From contig NC_018250.1 in the NCBI RefSeq assembly GCF_000227135.1, positions 641,783 to 705,782 of the forward strand: a stretch of 64,000 nt of DNA, read 5' to 3'. Below are positions 38,678-48,301 of the stretch, piece after piece. Source of the DNA: Leishmania donovani. Its lineage: Eukaryota; Euglenozoa; Kinetoplastea; Trypanosomatida; Trypanosomatidae. Made by a program: the position numbers and the translations under genes. The notes beneath the pieces were generated by a model. The model saw only the letters and a program-made list of their open reading frames with translations. It made no database searches and was not told the DNA's origin. Within the stretch, counting starts at the first letter, position 1. The number at the start of each line of letters is the position of its first letter.

Positions 38678-39175
38678 ATGCTGTCTTCTGCAAGCAGCGC
38701 TTCCGCGCTGTGGAGCGCGTGCGGCATCGTTGCGTTGATCTGTGCCTTCGCCACCGCTGTCCTCTGTGTGACCGTGTGGCAGCTCTGCGGACGCGTCAAC
38801 GTGATGCAGCACGGCGCCGTCGCCATCGCCCTCATCCCGATATCAGTTTTCCTCGGCCATGTCTTGTGTGCCTCCTACAACGCACTGGGCGAGACCCTGC
38901 AGACGTTCGCCAAGAAGAACGCGCAAGATTTGCCACAGCCGCTCTTCTACGTGATTGCGGCGATCCGCCCGCTCGTGGCGCAAGTTGGGCTGACGGACGC
39001 GATGTGGATGGCATGCTTGCTGTTTACTGCCTATAGCGTGACGAAGGTGTGGCACCACTTGATCGACATCACGCGGTTGCTGAAGGCGTCTCGGCGACGG
39101 CTGCAGCTGCCCGAAATGCGCGAGCGCCGTCGACAAGAGGAGGCGGCGAATACGAAAGGGCAGAAGCGGCGTTGA
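38678..39175 (+). CDS. Small multi-pass membrane protein, unknown function
   Basis: A 165-residue protein with probably three membrane helices: ACGIVALICAFATAVLCVTVW (about 14-34), AVAIALIPISVFLGHVLCAS (about 47-66) and MWMACLLFTAYSVTKVW (about 109-125), with a weaker hydrophobic stretch at about 91-101. The C-terminal 30 residues are strongly basic and end in QKRR, which would be cytosolic. Size, helices and basic tail are typical of small endoplasmic-reticulum subunits, but no family is recognised. The frame is also open from an ATG at 38456, which would add 74 residues. That region is pyrimidine-rich and reads like a leader with a splice acceptor, so 38678 is preferred. The start is the main uncertainty. 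Confidence 0.65.
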   Translation: MLSSASSASALWSACGIVALICAFATAVLCVTVWQLCGRVNVMQHGAVAIALIPISVFLGHVLCASYNALGETLQTFAKKNAQDLPQPLFYVIAAIRPLVAQVGLTDAMWMACLLFTAYSVTKVWHHLIDITRLLKASRRRLQLPEMRERRRQEEAANTKGQKRR

Positions 39176-39813
39176 GCAAGTTGTCTTTATCTGTGTAAAG
39201 CGCATGGAAGGGGGAGGGAGGTGGTCGAGCTCCAGGTCTTCTGTCGATGTGTTGTGCAGGTCCAACGCCCCCCTTTCCTTTCCTTCTCTCTTTCTCGGCT
39301 GCACATGTAGGGACTGCGCACAGGAGTGCAACTCGGCAGTCGAAGCAAAGGGCGTGAGCAGGGACCACAAGTAGGCAAGGCGAACCGCGTTGTATCACGC
39401 TGGCGCACGTCTTGACGCTTCCGAAAGCATCGGCGTCGAATCTGACGACGGTTCGACCCAAGCGCTCGTGCAGGGCCACACGATAAAGTGACTTCCTCGT
39501 CTTGTGCACCCACCTTCCACTCCTCTCCCTCTTTCTTCACTGCGCAGCACTTCTGTGGTGATCACTCCTAAGCGAGCGCGTTCATACACCGCACGCACGC
39601 GCGCGGTGGCACCACCCCCCACTCTATTCTAGTTTTCTCTTTGAGCGCCTCGAGGGCCACGAGCGGGGCATCTGCCACCCACGCAGAACTGCAGAACCGC
39701 CTTCCCTTGCCACCTCACGGAGCTGGCGCATCAGGCGGGGTGCCCTCCGGCTCTCCCTCTCCCTCTCCTTCATCATAGTAATTTTCAACTCGCCACCACC
39801 ACTGTCACGAGAC
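39176..39813 (+). other. Intergenic: 640 bases before Mog1
   Basis: No gene is seen. Pyrimidine-rich stretches (39260-39298, 39505-39540 and 39745-39775, the last with ctctccctctccctctcctt) lie ahead of the Mog1 start and fit processing signals. Confidence 0.5.
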
Positions 39814-40455
39814 ATGGCGGCGACGCACACGGTGGATTTGTACGGCGGCGCTATGCGCATCAGTCTCCCTCAGACGATGATCGACGTCTCCGACTTCCGC
39901 CAAGTGCCGGATAACCAGGAGGTGTACACGGACGCGGACACGGGTGCCTCCGTCATCGTGGAACTGCTCAGACGGCAGACACACGTCTGCAACTTCGAGG
40001 CCGGCGCCTTCTTTTATCACGACCTCGCGAAGGACAACGGATGCGCGCCGGAGAGTATCTCTCAGGAGGAAACCTGCACGCTCCCACCGTCGGCGTTCCC
40101 GCTCCTGGCCACATCGGCTGCGCCAGCTGCGCCCGCCGAGTGTGGGCCGGTGGCACCGCAGTCGTGCGATTTTGCGTGCCTCACGACAGGGCTGCAGCGT
40201 ATATCCAAGTACACGAATGAGAAAGGGAAGGAGAATGAGGTCTTCGTTGGGCTGGCGGTGCTGCGATTCACGCCGCCTGTATCGACGGAAATACTGGTTT
40301 CGGTGTCTTGCCCGACTTGGCTGCACCCCGAGAGCTCGGAGGCAAGGGTGGTGAAGCGACTACTCACCGAGCAGGAGCGCTTGCAGCTGCTGTACACGGC
40401 GGTCGCCTCGCTGGAGGTTGTCGAGTGGGGCCTGTTCGTGCCTGAGGAGGAGTAG
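39814..40455 (+). CDS. MOG1: Mog1 homologue (Ran GTPase nucleotide-release factor)
   Basis: A 213-residue protein covering a whole Mog1 domain. Mog1 binds Ran and promotes nucleotide release, which supports nuclear transport. The diagnostic N-terminal block is present: DLYGGAMRISLP (about 8-19), then DVSDFRQVPDNQEVYTD (about 24-40) and ASVIVELL. The characteristic SDFRxVPDNQE motif is the best evidence. The middle has a small low-complexity insert (LLATSAAPAAPAECGP) and the second half shows VFVGLAVLRFTPPVSTEILVSV and the final VEWGLFVPEEE. Length is close to that of yeast and plant Mog1. The ATG follows directly on a pyrimidine-rich leader. Trypanosomes have a characterised Mog1 of this kind. 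Confidence 0.92.
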   Translation: MAATHTVDLYGGAMRISLPQTMIDVSDFRQVPDNQEVYTDADTGASVIVELLRRQTHVCNFEAGAFFYHDLAKDNGCAPESISQEETCTLPPSAFPLLATSAAPAAPAECGPVAPQSCDFACLTTGLQRISKYTNEKGKENEVFVGLAVLRFTPPVSTEILVSVSCPTWLHPESSEARVVKRLLTEQERLQLLYTAVASLEVVEWGLFVPEEE

Positions 40456-41370
40456 CTCAGCCGTAGGCCGGTGGTGCTCTGTAGAGGAGGGCAGAGGGCG
40501 CGGCGTTTGTGCGCGCGCGAGTGCTCGTACAAAGGCGGAGCGGCACACCAGCGTGCCCAAGGACTTCCGCACTGACAGGAGCTACCCTCCTCCCCCCGCG
40601 TGCGCCGTAGGCTCACCGGTCGAGCCGTAAGCCGCATATTCTGGCACTTCCCGATCCCTCTGACTCCGCCACCACACCAAATGTGCGCACGTCTTCACAT
40701 AGGTATCACAGAGCATCCAAGGTGCGAGGTGGGCATCCTCCACTCCGTTGCCTCATCCCTCGCATACTCGTAAGCGAACACTACACGCAAAGCAGGCCTT
40801 GCATTGGCCTACCGCAGCCCCCGCTCACTCTCTACAGCGAGGACCACCACGAAGGCACGGTGCACACGCACAAACATGCGCGCACCAACGGCTGCGCTGT
40901 ACAGCACACCGCTGAATGACTCGCTCACTGGAAGCCAATGCCACCAGACTGTCAAGCCCCTGCTGACGCTCTCTAGCTGTCTATTAGCCGGCCACGTGGG
41001 TGCAGCTCTTTCTCTCGTTGATCGTCATCCTCGCGCCCGCCTCTCTTCCACCTTGCCACCTCTTCTCGGCCTGTCTCCGCCTCGTCCCCTCTTTTCGTTC
41101 TCCGACGCCGGCTCCGCACAACAGCCGCTTCCGCGCTCACCTACACAACCGCATTTATGCGAGCGCATCATTCCGTGACTCGGGCGGCACCCAAGAATGC
41201 CACTGCAGGCTTCCTCATCAAATCTCACTGTGCTCTCTTGCTTTCATCGCTGCTTTCAGCGTCGCCTCCGTCGCCATCCAGAGAGTGCCCAGCCCACGTA
41301 CCCATTTCTGCTCTCTCCGCTCCTCAGCTTCCCGCTGCTGCCATCTCGCCACTCACGCTGCAGCCTGGCC
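40456..41370 (+). other. Intergenic between Mog1 and the pseudogene
   Basis: No gene is supported in these 900 bases. Pyrimidine-rich stretches at 41000-41105 and 41215-41260 resemble a leader region, which suggests that the decayed gene downstream was once expressed. Confidence 0.45.
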
Positions 41371-42115
41371 ACATGGTGAACAGCGTGCGGCCGACGAGGA
41401 TCAATGAAACCACCACATCCACGCGCACCCATGCCTGCGCAACCGGGAGGGGGGCAACGGCTTCGCACGTGCAAGGTGCCCTGGGGAAAATCCCTGCTGC
41501 GCTTGTGACGTTGAGGAACATCATCGCGGACGTGAAGGGCTGCGCTGGTGAGGCTCCTATGCTTGCGCTGAGCGCGGAGAGGGATGCACTACCGCTGACA
41601 TAGCTGACGCATGTGCCGTCCAAGTCGCAGAACCCCGGCGTGCGGTGCGTGCCAGCGGCCATGACACGCGCACGGCGTGCTTGATGGATGCTGTGGAGAT
41701 GATGTGCGAGATGCGGGAGAGGGCCAAGGACACGGTGCGCTTCGTCTTCAAGCACTTGGAGGAGGGGTGCCCGGGTGGTGCGAAGCAGGTGGTACAGGCG
41801 GGCGCAACGGACGGCGTGCCAAAGATCTTCGGCCTACACAGAAGGCCAATCCTGTCTGTCGGGCACCCTTCCTCTTCGCCTCTCGTACTGGTATTGCCTC
41901 CGATGTCGTGACCGGCGTTGACATCGTAGCGCACATCACTAGTGGCCAAGCTTCCGCTCAGCGGCTGTGCGAGGGCCCGGCCATGATCGTGAGCGGCACC
42001 TCGATGAACCTGCATACGGTTGTGTCACGGCGCCTTGCTGCGTCTAGGGTGCCGGGGATCGTCTTTGTGACGCTGCACTCCGGTGCCGGCACTTTCAACG
42101 TGCACCTCGCTGTGA
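41371..42115 (+). pseudogene. Decayed gene, last part resembling QueA (tRNA queuosine synthesis)
   Basis: Three plus-strand segments with coding-like GC-rich third positions follow each other in different frames: 41371-41601 (76 codons, ATG to TAG), about 41645-41845, and about 41863-42115. Each ends in a shift or stop, so one broken gene is likely. The third segment contains GPAMIVSGTSMNLHTVVSRR followed by a FVTLHSGAGTF string (about 42064-42096). In bacterial QueA (S-adenosylmethionine:tRNA ribosyltransferase-isomerase) a TAGLHF motif is followed at the same distance by FVTLHVGAGTF, so spacing and sequence both agree. The first two segments show nothing I recognise as QueA, and the sequence after GAGTF does not continue the match. 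A QueA-related relic is the best reading, but it rests on one short region. Confidence 0.5.
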
Positions 42116-44289
42116 CTGCACGGGCAATGTGCGTGTCTCCCGCTCCCATCTTCTGGACTCGTGTTTTGGCTGAAGCCGCCGTGTGCCGCTGCCCACCAGC
42201 GAACCCCGCCCCTCTTCTTCTCCCTCTCTGCTGTGCCCGCCTGCCTCCACCTCTCCGTGTGTCTATGCGCGCGCCCCTCGTTCGCAATCGCGTCTCCTCT
42301 CTCTCGCAGTGTTTCCCTTCACTCCCTGTGACCAAAGCAGGCCTGACGAGATGCCCGGCGTGAGCGTAGGTGTGTGTAGGCACTGACGGCTGTAGGGCGC
42401 GGTGGCGGGGCGGGGGTGGACACTTTACCCTCCAGCCGATCGCTGGGCCCGGCGTGTCCCTCATTCCCGGCCGAGTGCCAGTCTCATCATCCTTTTGCTC
42501 CCTCTCTCTCTGAGCTGTATCTCTTTTCCTTTTACACTGACCGCAGCGGCGGCGGCAGCAGCAGCAAAAAGCAACACGATGTCTGTTGAACACTGACGCG
42601 CGTACGCACTGCTGTGTCATCACCGTGTGCTTGCGCGTGCCTTTGAACCGCGTGTGAGGGAGAAGGCGGCGGCCAAGCGCTGGTTCTGCGGCGAGAAGAC
42701 AAAGGGCGGATCTCTGGGCGTAGGCGAGACTGAGCTGTGTGGGTGGGGCGCATGGCTCATGACATGCCCGTGCCGTGTAAGCCGCACCTGCTCTGCCGGG
42801 AAGGGGGGAGGTGGGCGGCGAAGGAACGAAAGGCGGCAGCGGAGCGCTGACCGCAGAGGATGCCTTGATGTGTACACCCACCCACCCCACGCCCGCTTGC
42901 ACGCGTGCGTGCACCGATGCACTGCCGCTTACATCGTACTGCATCCACTCAGAGGCGTGCCAGCGAGAAACACGAGGTAAGCGGAGAGAGGACATGACGC
43001 GGCAACAGCAGCAGCGGCGCAGCAGCATGCGCCCGTGACGTTCATGAGAGGCTGCATACGCCCCACTGCCTTCTCTGCGATCCACGAGCACCTGCACCTC
43101 TGTCGAGGCGCACTTCTATCCCTCTTTCAGTATGCTGCCGCTGATGTGTGTCTTGGCGCCTGTCAGAGTGAAAAATCTGTGCGCACGGGCGTGGCGCGGG
43201 AGAGGGCTTGATCGCCTCTCGCCCTCCGTCATTTTCCGGAGCTTGTCCACCGCCTCATGCTTCTTACCCCCCTCTCCCACTCCCTCTTGGCGTGCTGGGC
43301 TGATCTTGCTCTGCTCCCTCCATCATGCCGGATGGAGTGTGGCACAGCAGAGCAAGTGCACGCATGCACCCTGGGCTGTACACGGACGCCGCCATGGAGC
43401 CGTTCGGTGGTGCATAAGGGTGCTTGCTTGCTGTGCGCGCCCACGGGGCGCCGAGTCGGTGGCTTCTTCCGACTGCACATCCCCTCCTCCTCTTCTCTAC
43501 GTGCGCCCTGGCGTTGGCGTCTGTCTTTCGGTGGACTCTTGCACGGATAAGACGTGCGTCGTGCTACTCTTTGCCGACTCTACGCTCACCCTTTCCTGCC
43601 TTTACTCGTCCTCTATCCCTCTCCCTCTGTTGCACCTTCTCAACCTCTCGCCACCGTTGCATGTGCTTGCCTGGGCGTCATGCTGCTCATGATCATCTCT
43701 GCGTGACCCACATGCCACGAAATCACTGATGCATGTCTGTGCTCCTCTCTTCTTCTTCGACGGCGGCGTCAGAGCATCCACAACTCTTTCCCTGCCCCGT
43801 TCTGTTCTTTGTTGACGAGTGTGACACCACGTACGCACACATCAGATCCTATCCTTCGTTCACTGTCATCAGTCGTGTACAGACGCTCCCAAGTTGGTGC
43901 ACGTGCGCCTGCGTAGCACTCACTGGCCCACACACCACACACACACACTTAGTTCCTTAGTGCTTTAGCCTCTTCTTCTGTCTTCCGCGTTGCCCTCTTT
44001 TCGTTCCCCCCGCTTCGATTGCGCAACCGCCCAGCGTACAAAAGCGCTACGACGCACCTTCCCCCTCCCTCACGCAAAGAAAACGTTTCTGTGCATCTCT
44101 TGCCCTCTCTACCGTCATTGCGTCTGTGCGCGCAACGCCGTAGCGCCCGACTTGTTCTGGTGGACGACATCACGGCGGAGTTTTCGTCTTCTCGCTCTCT
44201 CCGCTCTCAGCGAGTACCCACACCGTCCTCCATCGCCGGCTTCGCCCCCCCCCCCCCTTCTTCCTCCGCCTGCAACGCACAGCTCCAAG
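42116..44289 (+). other. Gene-free 2.2 kb before SDH2N
   Basis: No supported gene on either strand. Long frames here, such as 43132-43692 (+) and 41958-43097 (-), are Arg/Cys/Pro-rich low complexity. Pyrimidine-rich runs (43590-43650, 44060-44075) and a C run (44248-44258) precede the SDH2N start. CA repeats occur at about 43930-43948. Confidence 0.5.
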
Positions 44290-45033
44290 ATGCTGCGCAA
44301 GGTTGCCCCCCGGCCGTACAAGACCATGGTGCGCCGCATGGCCACCACGGACGCGGCTGCGGAGCCGCACGCGAAGAAGGCTGTCCTTCAGCTTGTCCGC
44401 TTCGACCCCGAGACGAACTCGTCGCGCGTGGAGAGCTATGAGTACGACAAGCACCACGAATACATGGTGTTGGACCTGCTCATCGCCGTGAAGGCCCACC
44501 AAGACCCTACCCTGGCCTTCCGAAGCTCCTGCTGTGAGGGAGTGTGCGGTAGCTGCGCCATGAACATCAACGGTATCAACTCGCTGGCATGCATCACGTT
44601 CGCCCAGCAAGTCACGACGGTCGCACCGCTGCCGAACTTCCCGGTGATCAAGGATTTTGTCGTGGACCTGCGCCACTTCTTTCAGCAGTACGCGTACATT
44701 CGCCCGTTCGTTCGCAACGCCAACCTGCACCGAAGTCAGGTGGACAGCATTGTGGAGCGGTACCACAGCGTCGCTCGCGTTCTGAGCGGTGTGAGCCCTT
44801 CTGAGGGGCAGGCGATGGAGAAGGCGCAGGAGGAGCTCGCCTCTGTGCAGAAGAGGGAGACGACGGTGGCGGCTCTGCTGCGCATTGCCGACGCTGCCGT
44901 GGATGCCGGCAATGCGACGCAGGCGCTCTCCGTGCTAGAGAAGGTGGAGCAGCAGGGCGTCGTGCTCGATTCGACGAAGGTGACGGAGATGATTGAGCGC
45001 GCGCTCAAGAACTTCGCTGCCACATCGAAGTGA
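44290..45033 (+). CDS. SDH2N: Succinate dehydrogenase iron-sulfur subunit, N-terminal half (split SDH2)
   Basis: A 247-residue mitochondrial complex II subunit that carries only the plant-ferredoxin-like [2Fe-2S] domain of SDH2. The N-terminus MLRKVAPRPYKTMVRRMATT is a presequence. The cluster motif SCCEGVCGSCAMNINGINSLAC uses Cys81, Cys86, Cys89 and Cys101, then DFVVDLRHFFQQYAYIRPF matches the canonical end of this domain. The second half of ordinary SDH2, with the [4Fe-4S] and [3Fe-4S] cysteines, is missing. It is replaced by about 95 residues of helical, charged sequence (VERYHSVARVLSGV to LKNFAATSK). Split SDH2 encoded by two nuclear genes is known in Euglenozoa, so this is the normal local form rather than a truncation. 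SDH2C must lie elsewhere in the genome. A SIDER follows about 200 bases downstream. Confidence 0.95.
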   Translation: MLRKVAPRPYKTMVRRMATTDAAAEPHAKKAVLQLVRFDPETNSSRVESYEYDKHHEYMVLDLLIAVKAHQDPTLAFRSSCCEGVCGSCAMNINGINSLACITFAQQVTTVAPLPNFPVIKDFVVDLRHFFQQYAYIRPFVRNANLHRSQVDSIVERYHSVARVLSGVSPSEGQAMEKAQEELASVQKRETTVAALLRIADAAVDAGNATQALSVLEKVEQQGVVLDSTKVTEMIERALKNFAATSK

Positions 45034-45229
45034 AGCGTGACGCCGACGAAGGGCGCTAAGAAAGGGGGATGAGGGACAGGAGCAGCTCACAACACAGAGG
45101 CCGATGGCGATGATCGTCGACAACGACTGCGCCTCTCCCCTTGCCTGGGCACAGACTTACACAATGCTCTCGCACACGTACACTGCGACAGCTCTGGGAG
45201 GGAGCGAAATGCTCAGCTGTGTGTCTCTC

Positions 45230-45800
45230 TCATGCATGCCCTCATCGCCGCCTCCGCCCAGAGCACCCGGGTGACGGGAGGCACACCGCAGTGCGTGGCA
45301 TCACAGGGCGCAGCAACCCCGCCACGCTCTGCGTGTGGGGAGAAGCCAAGCAGCCTCCACCTATCCCATGCCAATGCCGAGCGAACCGCTGGTGGTGACG
45401 GGGCCCAGCACCCACGACGTAGGGGAGTCAGAGCGGTGCATCGCTACGGATGTCGGCGGTCGGGTCCTGGACGGCGGTGCGTCGGAGCGGCCTGCGACGG
45501 CGCACGTGCTTGCGCCTTTTATATGTGGCAGGCAGAGCTTCAACGCGACTTGAGCGTGCCCCACACACCAGGCCCTCGCACTGCCCACCTGGTGGGAGGA
45601 GCCCCGAGTGTNNNNNNNNNNNNNNNNNNNNNNNNNNNNNNNNNNNNNNNNNNNNNNNNNNNNNNNNNNNNAACGCGGGTGAGTGGGTAGAGGTTTGGGG
45701 CAGGGGCTGTGCGCCGGTGACCGAGTCGGCGCACTGCTGCAACTCGTGTCTACGGCTTCTTCGCAGCACGGGATGAGACCTGTGACTCGCCGGTTGGTGG
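45230..45800 (+). mobile_element. SIDER-like copy D (contains an N gap)
   Basis: Carries cccagagcacccgggtgacg at 45257 and the same core as copies A to C, with no difference noticed by eye up to the gap. After the gap it resumes at aacgcgggtgagtgggtaga and ends near gactcgccggttggtgg (45800). It lacks the gggctcaagagcggtgtg tail found in A and C, so its 3' end is shortened. It lies in the probable 3' UTR of SDH2N in sense orientation. Confidence 0.75.
45612..45671. other. Assembly gap (60 N) inside SIDER copy D
   Basis: The gap falls on the same hairpin segment missing from copy A. The corresponding stretch of copy C is about 65 bases. Confidence 0.96.
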
Positions 45801-46343
45801 CGCCTTACCTTGTGTGCCATCTCCGCTTTTTGGGTGTCTCTTTGTTTTGTGGCGGCATATTTGCGCGGTGGTGTGCGCGCGCGGGCGGGCGTGTGATGCG
45901 GTGGAGGGGGCCCTTGCGCGTGTCCGATGTGTTTTGTGTTCTTCTTTCATGTGCGCGGAGCTGTCCGTCTCCCGACCACGCCACGGGCACGCGCGCCGCT
46001 CTTTTTCGTCTCTGCGTGTGTCGTCTGCCTGTCAGTGGTTAAGGATTAACAGCCGCCGCCATTCATGTCCGCGACTGCCCGCAGGTGGAGTGGCCCGACC
46101 TGCAGAGCTCCACGCAGCGTGGCGGAAGTATCGCGCAGGGCAGCAGCGCCCTCTTTTGCTTTTTCGTGTGCGTTCGTAGACAGAGCAGCACACGGACGCG
46201 CACGTGAGGCTACACCTTATTGGTAAAGAAGCAAGGGGGCAAAACGGAACGGAAGGCGGGCGGCTGAGGCACGAGAGAACCCGTTGCACACGCGTCTGCG
46301 CTATGAGGGAGCGCTTCTAAGCTTGTGTAGTGACGGGGGCCGG

Positions 46344-46375
<32 letters not shown>

Positions 46376-46838
46376 CTAGCCTTAACCGCCCCTCTCCCAC
46401 TCTCTCCATGCTTCCCCAAGCGTTGCGCAAGGGCCGCCAGTTGTCTTGACAGGGCTAATGCAAGCAAGTGTGCGCCTCCCTCATCGAGAGGGTCGTCTCG
46501 CGCGCTCTCTGAGCACACGCGTCGCGCATCGAATCACACGAATGCCGTTGAAGAGAGGGTGAACATGGACGCGCTTCACCAGCTTCAGGTGCGATTGCCT
46601 CCCCTCTTCTGACTTGCTGCTCCGTTACATCAGTGGCGGACTGTGTGCGTCGCCCATCGCTCGCGCCTTCAGCTTCGGGCTCACCATGACAGCATCCCTC
46701 CTTTCCACGCACCATCTTTCTTGTTTTGTGTCTAATGCGCATTGCGGACATCGCCGCCTCCACACACTCTCCGCTGCACCCCCGTGCGTGTGTGTTGGGG
46801 ACTCGATCTGTTCTGGCCCTCGTCAACACCATCGTATG

Positions 46839-46879
<41 letters not shown>

Positions 46880-47335
46880 AAAGCGTCTTTCGGCGTGCTT
46901 GTGCGACTGCGAACCGCCGTTGCTGTTTTCTCGTGTTGTTGCTGCTTCGCTTAGCCTCGTTGGCCTGCGCATCACCGCACTGCTCTCGGTTTGGCGCGCC
47001 TCCGTGTGCAGGCGCCTTTCTCTTCCTCTGGGTGTGGCTCTGACCGCCACGTCGTGGTTCTTGACGAAGGCCGCAGACACACTCGCGGAAAACTCCATCT
47101 CTTTGTTCCTCACCTTCCTCTGCTCCATCCACAGAACAACCCACCCGCGACCCTGCACCTTGCGGTGCCCGTACAGCTACCTTCTGCTCCCCTCTTGTAT
47201 CTTCGTCACTTGTGTGCACGACTACTCGCTGCGGACTCGCCACTTGCTCTGCGCTCTGTTTTCTGAGGGGCATCTGCTTGTGGTGCTGCTGCTGCTGCTG
47301 TCGCCCACTCGTTGATTTTGAAAAACGGTTTTGTA
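45801..47335 (+). other. Intergenic: 1.5 kb before the first DHHC gene
   Basis: No gene is supported. It holds a pure T run of 30 bases (46346-46375), a pure CA run of 18 units (46841-46876) and a pyrimidine-rich region at 47100-47200 that would suit trans-splicing of the next transcript. The minus-strand frame 46455-47399 is Arg-rich low complexity and contains the CA run, so it was not accepted. Confidence 0.5.
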
Positions 47336-48301
47336 ATGTGCGAGGGTAGTATACACACAGTGAGGCCTCGCACCTGCAGCGGGTGGTGCGCGCTGGCATG
47401 CAGTTACATCCCGTGCGTGGTTGCCATAGCTCTCATCGCGGTCAACATTATTCCATACCACCTCTGCTTCCTCAGAAGGCTTCGCGCCGCGTGCGAGATC
47501 GGCAATGCGTCCTTTGTGTACTACTACTACTGTGTTGTGGTGATGGTTTTTGCCGAGGTGATGGTGTACGGCAACTTCTTGCTGGCCATCTTCACCTGCC
47601 CTGGTTTCGTGCCGCACGAGCCGTGGTCGGAGGCCCCGGTGTACCAGGGCCGGTCTGTCAGTGACAACCCGTACGAGGTGTTCGAACTTGACCGGGTCGG
47701 TAGGCTTCGCTACTGCAGTTTCTGCAAGCAGTTCAAGCCGGACCAGGCTCATCACTGCCACACATGCCACTGCTGCGTCTACCGCATGGATCACCACTGC
47801 CCATGGATCAACAACTGCGTCGGCCGTGGGAACAGCAAGTTCTTTCTGCTGTTTGTTGGCTACATCCCTGTCGGCGCCTTTCACATTGTGCTTACGTCGC
47901 TCTTCAGCTGCGTCTTCCACTTCCCGAAGTTTTTCGATATGGCGCTGCAGGACGACAGCGTCTTGCAAAGTATGGTCATCATCTTATCGATTATCTTCTC
48001 CACCGTCATGGGCATCTGCTTCCTGGCGTTCGCACTGCACTTCGCATGCATGGCGTACCGTGGCCAGACCTCCGTGTCGCGTATGATCGCCTCTAAGAAG
48101 CATCCCGACGAGCTAGAGCAAGCTCGCAAGCGCCAGGCCGAAGATCGAGCCTTCTACATGTTTGACCTCTTCGGTAGCGATCAGCGGTGGCACCGGATGA
48201 TACTCCCCTTCAAGCCTGACCACGACATCCGTCGCGCGCCGCACGGCTACGCGCGTCGATTCGGCGGCTCCGCAGATGTGCTCTTCATGAGCCCCGTGTA
48301 G
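47336..48301 (+). CDS. DHHC palmitoyltransferase 1 of 3
   Basis: A 321-residue protein S-acyltransferase that would attach fatty acids to cysteines of membrane proteins. Two N-terminal helices (CSYIPCVVAIALIAVNIIPY and YYYCVVVMVFAEVMVYGNFL) are followed by the motif-bearing loop PGFVPHEPW and by the cysteine-rich domain YCSFCKQFKPDQAHHCHTCH with catalytic DHHC at 152-155 (DHHCPWINNCVGRGNSKFF). Two more helices follow (LLFVGYIPVGAFHIVLTSLF and ILSIIFSTVMGICFLAFALH). The usual TTxE motif after the last helix is not clear; QTSVSRMI occupies that place. A 60-residue tail is charged. This is a compact four-helix DHHC protein. The frame extends 8 codons upstream only to a TTG, so the ATG was chosen. 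It is the first of three consecutive DHHC genes. Confidence 0.95.
   Translation: MCEGSIHTVRPRTCSGWCALACSYIPCVVAIALIAVNIIPYHLCFLRRLRAACEIGNASFVYYYYCVVVMVFAEVMVYGNFLLAIFTCPGFVPHEPWSEAPVYQGRSVSDNPYEVFELDRVGRLRYCSFCKQFKPDQAHHCHTCHCCVYRMDHHCPWINNCVGRGNSKFFLLFVGYIPVGAFHIVLTSLFSCVFHFPKFFDMALQDDSVLQSMVIILSIIFSTVMGICFLAFALHFACMAYRGQTSVSRMIASKKHPDELEQARKRQAEDRAFYMFDLFGSDQRWHRMILPFKPDHDIRRAPHGYARRFGGSADVLFMSPV

Noticed and set aside
41958..43097. Minus-strand frame of 379 codons
   Set aside because: Lies opposite the pseudogene end and leader sequence. Composition is Arg/His/Thr-rich with no motif.
43132..43692. Plus-strand frame of 186 codons
   Set aside because: Cys/Arg/Leu-rich with no domain. It has pyrimidine-tract character in its second half and lies in a region with no codon bias.
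46455..47399. Minus-strand frame of 314 codons
   Set aside because: The frame reads a CA microsatellite as Val-Cys repeats and is otherwise Arg/Gln-rich. Not protein-like.
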